Source: Prevotellaceae bacterium
Lineage (GTDB): Bacteria; Bacteroidota; Bacteroidia; Bacteroidales; UBA932
Direction: 5' to 3'
Assembly: GCA_031287815.1 (NCBI GenBank)
Contig: JAITSM010000145.1
Span: 1-21,523, forward strand
DNA: 21,523 nucleotides
The position numbers and the translations under genes were made by a program. How positions within the stretch are numbered: position 1 is the first letter of the stretch; each line of letters opens with the position of its first letter. Shown here piece by piece: positions 15,453 through 21,523 of the stretch. Below the pieces are notes generated by a model. That model did not search any database, had not been told where the DNA came from, and saw nothing but the letters and a program-made list of their open reading frames with translations.

Positions 15453-16895
15453 ATGCGATTTCCTGTTATTGTACGTTACACCGGCTTCGTGCTGTTGTTG
15501 AATGCCGCATTTATGCTGCTGGCGGCGGCTGTTTCCCTGTTGCAGGGAGACGAGGGATTTTGGGTGCTAACGGCCAGCGCTATCCTCACCGCCATCGCCG
15601 GCGGAACGCCCCTGCCCTTTGTCAAGCCGGCAGATGACCTCACCGCCAAAGAAGGAATAGGCATATTGGTTTTTTCGTGGATGATGAGCTGCACCTTCGG
15701 CATGTTACCGTATTTGTTCTGGGGAGGCGATTTTACCTTTATCAACGCATGGTTTGAAAGCGTGTCGGGGTATACCACTACCGGCGCCACCGTGCTGTCC
15801 AACGTCGAGCGGTTGCCGGAAGGGCTTATCTTCTGGCGCTCGGCGACGCACTGGATTGGCGGCTTGGGGGTGGTCGTGATGCTGGTGTTGCTGTTGCCCA
15901 CCATGCACAACCTGAAAATACGCCTGGCGAAAACGGAAATATCCAGTCTCTCGAAAGGTAATTACAAATTCCGCGTGCAGCAAACGGCGCGCGTGATCTG
16001 CGGCATGTTCGCCGGATTGACGGTATTGCTCTGCGGCCTGTTAATGCTTGCCGGCATGGGCTGGTTTGATGCGGTCAATCATGCTTTCAGCACCATTGCC
16101 ACCGGCGGATTCAGCACGCGCGACGCCAGCGTCTTCGCCTTTCACAATGGGTGGATAGAATTGATTTTGGCCGTCTTTATGATTATTGCCGGCATGCACT
16201 TCGGCTTGCTCTACATGGCGTTTACCGGCAATGGCAAACCCTTGTGGAAATCGCCCGCCGTACGTTTTTATTTGACCACAATACTCATGGGCAGCGTTTT
16301 CGTGTCCCTCAATTTATACTTCTCCGGCGCCTATGACCATCCTTTGGACGCTTTGCGCTACGGAGCTTTTCAAGTAATTTCCATTGGCACTACCACCGGG
16401 TTTGCCACCGCCGACATTGCGCAGTGGCCACCCTTTTCGTCCTTGCTGCTCTGTTATTTCATGTTCCAGTGCGCCTGTGCCGGCTCTACTTCCGGCGGTA
16501 TCAAAGCCGACCGCATGCAAATCCTCTTTTGGTCTATTCGCGGGCACATCCGCAAACAACAACACCCGAACGCCGTAGTCCCTACTCGCATCGGGGGGCT
16601 TACGCTGGACAACGACACCGTATATGCGGTATTGCAATTTATCCTCACCTACCTTGTGGCTGTTTTTCTGGGAATGGTCGCGCTTTCGCTGCTAGGCTCC
16701 GATTTGTCTGTCGGGTTTTCGGCTTCTGTGGCCTGCATGGGCAATGTCGGTCCCGGTTTTGGGGAAATCAGTTCCTTCGGGAACTATGGCGGCATCCATG
16801 CGCTCGGCAAGCTGATTTTAACCTTCCAGATGCTGCTCGGCCGCCTGGAAATCTACGGCCTCCTCCTCTTCCTCTTTGTGAAAAGCTGGAAGTAG
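15453..16895 (+). CDS. trkH: TrkH-type K+ uptake channel subunit
   Basis: 480 residues with the four pore loops of the Trk/Ktr/HKT superfamily, each with its selectivity-filter stretch: TTTGA (108-112), ATGGF (216-220), TTTGF (313-317) and NVGPG (431-435). It is the membrane pore of a K+ uptake system gated by a cytoplasmic TrkA protein. Length and N-terminal helices fit TrkH rather than KtrB. No trkA is adjacent: upstream is the OmpA-family gene (2-nt gap), downstream a convergent toxin-antitoxin module. The partner must be encoded elsewhere. Confidence 0.93.
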   Translation: MRFPVIVRYTGFVLLLNAAFMLLAAAVSLLQGDEGFWVLTASAILTAIAGGTPLPFVKPADDLTAKEGIGILVFSWMMSCTFGMLPYLFWGGDFTFINAWFESVSGYTTTGATVLSNVERLPEGLIFWRSATHWIGGLGVVVMLVLLLPTMHNLKIRLAKTEISSLSKGNYKFRVQQTARVICGMFAGLTVLLCGLLMLAGMGWFDAVNHAFSTIATGGFSTRDASVFAFHNGWIELILAVFMIIAGMHFGLLYMAFTGNGKPLWKSPAVRFYLTTILMGSVFVSLNLYFSGAYDHPLDALRYGAFQVISIGTTTGFATADIAQWPPFSSLLLCYFMFQCACAGSTSGGIKADRMQILFWSIRGHIRKQQHPNAVVPTRIGGLTLDNDTVYAVLQFILTYLVAVFLGMVALSLLGSDLSVGFSASVACMGNVGPGFGEISSFGNYGGIHALGKLILTFQMLLGRLEIYGLLLFLFVKSWK

Positions 16896-16918
16896 AAGAA
16901 GAGGGAGGAGTGAAGGGT

Positions 16919-16930
16919 GGCTGGCGCCGG
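16919..16930. repeat. Degenerate GGCTGGCGCCGG core after trkH
   Basis: A single core-like sequence just after trkH, preceded by purine-rich GGAGTGAAGGGT. The arms are too degenerate to show clear heptamers. The remaining gap to 16978 holds nothing else I recognise. Confidence 0.5.
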
Positions 16931-16978
16931 AGCGCTTAACTTGCCCACTCGTAATATTCCACCTTCTCCAAATGAAAA

Positions 16979-16998
16979 CCGCCCGCGTAAGCGGGCGG
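16979..16998 (-). terminator. Hairpin terminator after the MazF-type module
   Basis: CCGCCCGC (16979-16986) pairs perfectly with GCGGGCGG (16991-16998) around the loop GTAA. On the minus strand it is followed by TTTTCATTT, so it suits termination of the leftward toxin-antitoxin transcript; the plus side lacks a U-tract. Confidence 0.65.
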
Positions 16999-17024
16999 CA
17001 CTGTTCAACTCTTAAAGAAAGCGA

Positions 17025-17366
17025 TCATTTATATCCAACGATTATCGCAATTTTACTTTTGATTTCTTCCAATTCATTGAATGAAATAATGCCTATTTTC
17101 CTTACCAACCGCTCTTGGGCGACACAACGTATCTGAAAGCAGTCAATGGCAGATTTTTTTTCCAATCCGTTTTCTTTATTCGGAACGATTTTCTGCATCC
17201 ATAAGGCAGCTACATATTGTTCTTTCCAGTCGGTAACAGGTACAATAACCTTTAAAGGGAGCTTACCCAAAGCATCTACATTTACAATCAATGCTGGGCG
17301 AACTTTTTGCATTTCCGCCCCAATCGTCGGATTTAAATCAACCAACCAAATTTCACCTTGCTTCAT
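17025..17366 (-). CDS. MazF/PemK-family endoribonuclease toxin
   Basis: 113 residues. The N-terminus MKQGEIWLVDLNPTIGAE and the following VRPALIV are typical MazF/PemK signatures; the conserved Arg of RPALIV and a downstream Thr in VPVTDW match the catalytic pair of the family. These toxins cut single-stranded mRNA at short motifs. A longer frame opens at TTG 17384, but ATG 17366 fits the family N-terminus. It overlaps the antitoxin gene by 14 nt. The pair is convergent with trkH and divergent from gyrB and ends at the hairpin at 16979-16998. Confidence 0.88.
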   Translation of the reverse strand: MKQGEIWLVDLNPTIGAEMQKVRPALIVNVDALGKLPLKVIVPVTDWKEQYVAALWMQKIVPNKENGLEKKSAIDCFQIRCVAQERLVRKIGIISFNELEEIKSKIAIIVGYK

Positions 17367-17559
17367 AGAAATTTTCAATATCAAGTTGGGTGAAAGCCGT
17401 TAATTCTTTATTGTTGCGGTATTCGGCAGACATAAGCGCAGCGGAATTTTCTAGCGCGCCGGTTTCTGTGCGCATGGAATGAATGGTGCGCTCCACTATC
17501 AGCATACGGTCATAAATCGGCAACTGATAAATTTGATTTAATAACGCGGCGGTTTGCAT
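17353..17559 (-). CDS. Small antitoxin of the MazF-type module
   Basis: 68 residues encoded immediately upstream of the MazF-type toxin and overlapping it by 14 nt. It has the form LLNQIYQLPIYDRMLIVERTI, as in small Bacteroidetes and cyanobacterial antitoxins related to addiction-module proteins; it lacks a classical MazE AbrB fold that I can recognise. A longer frame opens at TTG 17580, but that codon lies within the -7 promoter box (17578-17585), so ATG 17559 is the credible start. Antitoxin function is inferred mainly from position and size. Confidence 0.75.
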   Translation of the reverse strand: MQTAALLNQIYQLPIYDRMLIVERTIHSMRTETGALENSAALMSAEYRNNKELTAFTQLDIENFYEAR

Positions 17560-17577
17560 AACTTTTATATTTTTCCA

Positions 17578-17585
17578 CAAATATA
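17578..17585 (-). promoter_or_regulatory. -7 box for the MazF-type module
   Basis: Minus-strand TATATTTG, 18 nt before the antitoxin ATG at 17559. It overlaps the TTG that would otherwise be the longest start. No well-spaced -33 element. Confidence 0.55.
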
Positions 17586-17620
17586 CGTAAAATATTCCAA
17601 AACGCGCAGCCGTTACTCAG

Positions 17621-17728
17621 TAGGCGGTTTTCAGTTTTCAGTAGGCAGTTTCAGGCGCCTTTTTAATTGAAAATTGAAAATGAAGGATGCCGGCGCCAGC
17701 CCATTCTCCATTTTCCATTTTCCATTCA
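17621..17728. repeat. Heptamer arrays around core GCCGGCGCCAGC, upstream of gyrB
   Basis: Left: TAGGCGG, TTTTCAG, TTTTCAG, TAGGCAG, TTTCAGG (17621-17655), a GGCGCC (17654-17659), then ATTGAAA, ATTGAAA, ATGAAGG (17666-17686). Core 17689-17700. Right: CCATTCT, CCATTTT, CCATTTT, CCATTCA (17701-17728). It lies between divergent genes, so it cannot serve as a terminator for either. Confidence 0.85.
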
Positions 17729-17826
17729 AATAAAACGTTTTATATTGATTGTCCGGTAACCATGCCGCCCGGTATGTACGGCTGTGCGCCCTTACCAGCG
17801 ACTAACGTCTAATGGCTAAAATCCCA

Positions 17827-17857
17827 TTGCAAAAACGGCATTTTTTTTATACCTTTG
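17827..17857 (+). promoter_or_regulatory. gyrB promoter
   Basis: TTG (17827-17829), a 20-nt spacer, then TACCTTTG (17850-17857), a good match to the Bacteroidetes consensus. The -7 box contains the TTG at 17855 that opens the longest frame, which rules that start out. The stretch from 17729 to here shows no gene or repeat. Confidence 0.65.
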
Positions 17858-17884
17858 CACCCTTATTTTAACAATTTATATAAT

Positions 17885-19861
17885 ATGACAGAGCAAGAAA
17901 AGAATGTAGCCGCCACCGGCTATTCCGCAGAGAATATTCAAGTATTGGAAGGGCTGGAAGCTGTGCGCAAACGCCCGTCGATGTACATCGGCGATATCGG
18001 CGCGCGCGGGCTGCATCACCTGGTATATGAAGTGGTCGACAATTCTATCGACGAAGCCCTGGGCGGCTATTGTACACATATCGACGTTACAATCAATGAA
18101 GATAACTCCGTAACGGTTACCGACGACGGGCGCGGTATTCCGACCGACATCATGCCGAAAGAAGGGAAATCGGCGCTGGAAGTCGTACTGACTGTGCTGC
18201 ATGCCGGCGGCAAGTTCGACAAGGAAAGCTACAAAGTATCGGGCGGGTTACACGGCGTCGGGGTATCGTGCGTCAATGCACTGTCGTCGCTGCTGGTCGC
18301 CGAAATTCACCGCGAAGGGAAAATTTTCCGCCAGGAATACCGCTACGGCAAACCGGAATACGACGTGAAGGTCGTAGGCGAATCCAACCGCACCGGCACC
18401 ACGAGTACCTTTAACCCCGATGATACCATTTTTAAACTTACAACCAAATACGACTACGACACGCTGGCTACCCGCCTGCGCGAACTGGCGTTCCTGAACA
18501 AGGGCATCCGCCTTACCCTTACCGACAGGCGCGAATATACGGAAAGTGAAAACGGCAATGAACCCGGCAAACATTACCGCTCCGACTGCTTTTACTCGGA
18601 AACGGGGCTGCTCGAGTTTGTCGATTACCTCGACGGCACGCGCGAAAAACTGACGGAAAACCCCATTTATCTGGAAACAAAAAAACCGAAACTGCCGATA
18701 GAAGTGGCCATGCAATACAACAACGGTTTTAATGAAAACGTACACTCGTATGTGAACAACATTAACACCATTGAAGGCGGCACGCACCTTTCGGGCTTCC
18801 GGCGCGGCTTGACAACCACGTTGAAAAACTACGCCGAAAAAAACAATATGCTCGCGCGCCTGCAATTCGATATTGACCCGGCGGACTTCCGCGAGGGCCT
18901 CACCGCCGTGATTTCGGTGAAAGTGGCCGAACCGCAGTTTGAAGGGCAAACGAAAACAAAATTGGGCAACAATGAAGTAACCGCCGCCGTATCGCAAGCG
19001 GTGAGCGAAGCGTTGAACAATTACCTGGAAGAAAATCCCAAAGACGCCAAGCGGATTATCGACAAGGTCATCCTTGCCGCCACCGCCCGCCATGCCGCCC
19101 GCAAAGCGCGGGAACTGGTACAGCGCAAAACGGTGATGTCCGGCTCCGGGCTGCCCGGCAAACTCGCCGACTGCTCCGACCGCGACCCCGCCAAATGTGA
19201 AATCTACCTCGTCGAAGGAGACTCCGCCGGCGGCTCTGCCAAACAGGGGCGCGACCGCACCTTCCAGGCAATACTTCCGCTGCGCGGGAAAATCCTCAAC
19301 GTCGAAAAAGCGATGGAACATAAAATCTTCGAAAGCGAGGAAATCCGCAATATCTACACCGCGCTCGGCGTTACCGTTGGCACCGAAGAAGACAGCAAGG
19401 CGCTGAACATTTCAAAACTACGCTACCACAAAATCATCATCATGACCGACGCCGACGTGGACGGCAGCCATATCGCCACGCTGATCATGACTTTTTTCTT
19501 CCGCCACATGCAAGACCTGATAAAGAACGGATACCTTTATATCGCCACGCCGCCGCTCTACTTAGTGAAAAAAGGCAAGGAAGAACAATACTGCTGGACG
19601 GAGGAAGAACGCATCGCCGCCGTAGAACGCATCGGAAAGGGAAAAGAAGTGGCGGTGCAACGCTACAAAGGGCTGGGGGAAATGAATCCCGACCAATTGT
19701 GGAACACGACCATGGACCCCGCCTTCCGCGTACTGCGCCAGGTAACTATCGAAAACGCCGCCGAAGCCGACCGCATATTCTCCATGTTAATGGGCGACGA
19801 AGTGCCGCCGCGCCGCGAATTTATCGAAACACATGCCAAATACGCTAAAATCGATGCCTAA
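17885..19861 (+). CDS. gyrB: DNA gyrase subunit B
   Basis: 658 residues. GHKL ATPase domain with YEVVDNSIDEAL (48-59; catalytic Glu49, Asn53), TDDGRGIP (79-86) and GGLHGVGVSCVNA (120-132); a transducer domain; then TOPRIM with EGDSAGGSA (444-452) and TDADVDG (521-527), and the C-terminal QRYKGLGEMNPDQLW (592-606). The GEMNP-x-QLW form and lack of ParE features support gyrase over topoisomerase IV. It lacks the ~170-residue insert of E. coli GyrB. ATG 17885 is chosen because the longer frame starts inside the promoter. gyrA is not adjacent. The peptidase gene overlaps its end. Confidence 0.97.
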   Translation: MTEQEKNVAATGYSAENIQVLEGLEAVRKRPSMYIGDIGARGLHHLVYEVVDNSIDEALGGYCTHIDVTINEDNSVTVTDDGRGIPTDIMPKEGKSALEVVLTVLHAGGKFDKESYKVSGGLHGVGVSCVNALSSLLVAEIHREGKIFRQEYRYGKPEYDVKVVGESNRTGTTSTFNPDDTIFKLTTKYDYDTLATRLRELAFLNKGIRLTLTDRREYTESENGNEPGKHYRSDCFYSETGLLEFVDYLDGTREKLTENPIYLETKKPKLPIEVAMQYNNGFNENVHSYVNNINTIEGGTHLSGFRRGLTTTLKNYAEKNNMLARLQFDIDPADFREGLTAVISVKVAEPQFEGQTKTKLGNNEVTAAVSQAVSEALNNYLEENPKDAKRIIDKVILAATARHAARKARELVQRKTVMSGSGLPGKLADCSDRDPAKCEIYLVEGDSAGGSAKQGRDRTFQAILPLRGKILNVEKAMEHKIFESEEIRNIYTALGVTVGTEEDSKALNISKLRYHKIIIMTDADVDGSHIATLIMTFFFRHMQDLIKNGYLYIATPPLYLVKKGKEEQYCWTEEERIAAVERIGKGKEVAVQRYKGLGEMNPDQLWNTTMDPAFRVLRQVTIENAAEADRIFSMLMGDEVPPRREFIETHAKYAKIDA

Positions 19862-20747
19862 CCGTCCGCTCTTCCGAATCTCTTTTTTAATTATGGCGCT
19901 GGCGGCGTTCGACACGCAGGCGCAGCCGGATATTCGGGAACTGTCGAGCCACATGGACACTTTGCTTATTCCCCCTGCGCTGGACAATGAAGTAGACCCC
20001 GTCCCGCTGGACGAAGACCCGGGCGAAGCCGTCGATTCACCTATTACCGCCGCCGGCGAAATATTTCCCGCGCACGCGCTCTACAAAATCTGGACAGGGG
20101 AAAAAGTCAATCCATACGACCAGCGGCTGGTCGATATGCCAGACACGGTTGTTATCGACCTCTCCGATTACCGCCATCCGGTCAATAACCGCGTTACCTC
20201 CCGCTTCGGCTTCCGCAAATGGCGGCACCACTACGGCATCGACCTGCGGCTACGGCGCGGCGACTCGGTGCTTTGCGCTTTTGACGGAATGGTTCGCATC
20301 GCCCGGCGCAGCAGGACATACGGCTACTACGCCGTCGTGCGGCACTACAACGGGCTGGAAACCGTTTACGCCCATTTGAGCAAGCTGCTCGTGAAGCCCA
20401 ACCAGCTGCTGAGGGCTGGCGAACTCGTCGGCTGGGGCGGCAGCACCGGCCGCTCCTCAGGGCCGCATTTACACTATGAGCTCCGCTACTTGGGCGTGGC
20501 GATTAATCCTACGGACATCATAGATTTCGAACGGCGCACGACCTTCGTCGATACCCTTTACCTCACTGCCAAACATTTTGATTATATCAAAGAAATTGAA
20601 AAAATCCGCTTGTGGACAGTACGCAGAGGCGACACCCTGGGGCGGATTGCCCAGAAAACCGGCGTTTCCATCAGCAGGCTCTGCCGCCTGAATAAGATTT
20701 CCCGGAAAAGCGTCCTGCGCATAGGACAGAAAATACGGTATACATAG
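19854..20747 (+). CDS. Exported M23 metallopeptidase with C-terminal LysM domain
   Basis: 297 residues: signal peptide (about 1-24, LAAFDTQAQ), a ~80-residue linker, an M23 (LytM/peptidase M23) domain (about 108-225) with zinc-site residues His126 and Asp130 in HYGID, His174 in YAHL, and HLH at 205-207, then one LysM domain (about 253-296). All zinc ligands are present, so it should be an active endopeptidase cutting peptidoglycan cross-links, with LysM binding the glycan. ATG 19854 overlaps gyrB by 8 nt; an in-frame ATG at 19833 is possible but would put seven residues before the signal peptide. Overlap implies cotranscription with gyrB. Confidence 0.9.
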   Translation: MPNRPLFRISFLIMALAAFDTQAQPDIRELSSHMDTLLIPPALDNEVDPVPLDEDPGEAVDSPITAAGEIFPAHALYKIWTGEKVNPYDQRLVDMPDTVVIDLSDYRHPVNNRVTSRFGFRKWRHHYGIDLRLRRGDSVLCAFDGMVRIARRSRTYGYYAVVRHYNGLETVYAHLSKLLVKPNQLLRAGELVGWGGSTGRSSGPHLHYELRYLGVAINPTDIIDFERRTTFVDTLYLTAKHFDYIKEIEKIRLWTVRRGDTLGRIAQKTGVSISRLCRLNKISRKSVLRIGQKIRYT

Positions 20748-20840
20748 GAGTTAAGAACTAAAAGTTAAGAACTAAGAGTTAAAAGTGCTGGCGCCAGCTA
20801 ACTTTTAGTTTTTAACTTTTAACTCTTAGTTCTTAACTCA
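20748..20840. repeat. Inverted heptamer arrays around GCTGGCGCCAGC between convergent genes
   Basis: Left arm GAGTTAA, GAACTAA, AAGTTAA, GAACTAA, GAGTTAA (20748-20782), core 20787-20798, right arm TAACTTT, TAGTTTT, TAACTTT, TAACTCT, TAGTTCT, TAACTCA (20799-20840). The arms are near-perfect inverted copies. It begins at the base after the peptidase stop and contains the stop of the minus-strand gene. Same theme and unit family as 9380-9515. Confidence 0.9.
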
Positions 20841-21380
20841 GACTTCCACAACCGCTTCCATGCCGCGATGGATGGCCTGTTCATTTACCGGTATCAGTTT
20901 ATGATGACGTTCGGGAATGGATTTTTTCAAGCCCTTGATTACATTTTCCAGCTGTACCACCGGGCGGTGTTTCAGGTATGCGCCCAATACAATCATGTTA
21001 TATGTTTTGGCATTGCCCATTTTAGCGGCTTCTTCGGCCGCTTCGATTTTGCACACGGTAATGTCTTTGCGCGCCGGCGGTTTGGTGATGCCGTTCGGGT
21101 CGTAGAGCAGCAAGCCCCCGGTTCGCACGCTGGACGCAAATTTGTCCATGGATTGTTGGTTAAGGATAATGGCGGTGTCGCAGTGGCTCACAATAGGCGA
21201 GCTGATGCGGTGGCTGCTTAGCACCACCGTTACGTTGGCTGTGCCGCCGCGCATTTCGGGGCCATACGACGGCATCCACGTTACTTCCATGCCTTGCATG
21301 ATGCCGGAATAGGCTATTATTTTTCCCATCGACAAGACGCCTTGTCCTCCAAATCCTGCTATAATAATTTCTTCTTTCAT
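20838..21380 (-). CDS. 2-oxoacid:ferredoxin oxidoreductase gamma subunit
   Basis: 180 residues of the POR/KOR gamma family (pyruvate ferredoxin/flavodoxin oxidoreductase catalytic domain), with GFGGQGV (9-15) near the N-terminus and PSYGPEMRGGTANVTV in the middle. The gamma subunit is part of the CoA-dependent oxidative decarboxylation of a 2-oxoacid that reduces ferredoxin. Family resemblance suggests a 2-oxoglutarate (KorC) or branched-chain (VorC) type, which I cannot separate by eye. Alpha and beta subunits are expected upstream on the minus strand, outside the window. The stop TGA is in the last heptamer of the repeat at 20748-20840. Confidence 0.88.
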   Translation of the reverse strand: MKEEIIIAGFGGQGVLSMGKIIAYSGIMQGMEVTWMPSYGPEMRGGTANVTVVLSSHRISSPIVSHCDTAIILNQQSMDKFASSVRTGGLLLYDPNGITKPPARKDITVCKIEAAEEAAKMGNAKTYNMIVLGAYLKHRPVVQLENVIKGLKKSIPERHHKLIPVNEQAIHRGMEAVVEV

Positions 21381-21384
21381 TTTT

Positions 21385-21420
21385 TTAGTCGTTAGTTATT
21401 AGTCGTAACGCGTGGGCGCC
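21385..21420. repeat. TTAGTCG heptamers and GGCGCC before the gamma-subunit gene
   Basis: TTAGTCG, TTAGTTA, TTAGTCG (21385-21405) in 7-nt phase, then GGCGCC at 21415-21420. This looks like a short or decayed member of the same family, here on the 5' side of a minus-strand gene. Confidence 0.6.
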
Positions 21421-21489
21421 TGATTTTTTATTCTTGGTTATTATTATTGTTAATCCGTGCAGTCCATTATACTTTCCGGGTGATTTATG

Positions 21490-21517
21490 ACGGATTTCGC
21501 GCCGGCGTGAAATCCGT
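21490..21517. repeat. 28-nt near-perfect palindrome at the right edge
   Basis: ACGGATTTC (21490-21498) and GAAATCCGT (21509-21517) flank CGCCGGCG, itself palindromic, with one G/T mismatch pair. It could be a terminator hairpin or another repeat core; the sequence ends six bases later. Confidence 0.6.
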
Positions 21518-21523
21518 TCGCGC

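Noticed and set aside
18248..19321. 357-residue open frame antisense to gyrB
   Set aside because: gyrB is a clear match in the other strand along the whole stretch; the antisense frame reflects codon bias only.

Overview
The window reads as chromosomal DNA of a Bacteroidetes bacterium, most likely order Bacteroidales. The evidence is TAnnTTTG-type -7 promoter boxes, starts without Shine-Dalgarno sequences, and typical families: a PCMD-domain lipoprotein, an OmpA protein with TSP3 repeats, a PASTA-rluD pair and a TatA/TatC-only Tat system. I count 19 protein genes and no complete RNA gene.

Layout. 1-683 has no convincing gene. Its minus strand carries a strong promoter followed by an rRNA-type boxA, so it is probably the leader of an rRNA operon or another untranslated RNA lying off the left edge; it also holds a long inverted repeat and DnaA-box-like sequences. 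684-7550 is a plus-strand run: NupG-family transporter, PASTA protein, rluD, then an alpha/beta hydrolase, a membrane-anchored MurF-like ligase and an atypical D-Ala-D-Ala ligase. 7653-8227 is a Phd/YoeB toxin-antitoxin pair flanked by two copies of the tatA leader. tatA and tatC follow (8278-9388). On the minus strand lie a beta-barrel gene (9488-10285) and a large lipoprotein gene (10516-13221). Divergent from them are an OmpA-family gene (13312-15450) and trkH (15453-16895). A minus-strand MazF-type module (17025-17559) lies divergent from gyrB (17885-19861), which overlaps an M23/LysM peptidase gene. The window ends with a minus-strand 2-oxoacid:ferredoxin oxidoreductase gamma subunit.

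Most unusual feature: the intergenic regions are filled with short tandem arrays, mostly of 7-nt units. Many sit on both sides of a GC-rich palindromic core (GCTGGCGCCAGC or a close variant). The unit sequence differs at every locus, the core does not, and at the clearest loci the two arms are inverted copies of each other. In seven of the 19 genes the stop codon lies inside such an array, and tatC and the beta-barrel gene take their last residues from one. A separate array of 23-bp hairpin units lies at 10376-10490.

The functional theme is the cell envelope: peptidoglycan precursor ligases, a PASTA protein, an M23 peptidase, Tat export, outer-membrane proteins and K+ uptake. Two toxin-antitoxin modules appear to be later insertions.
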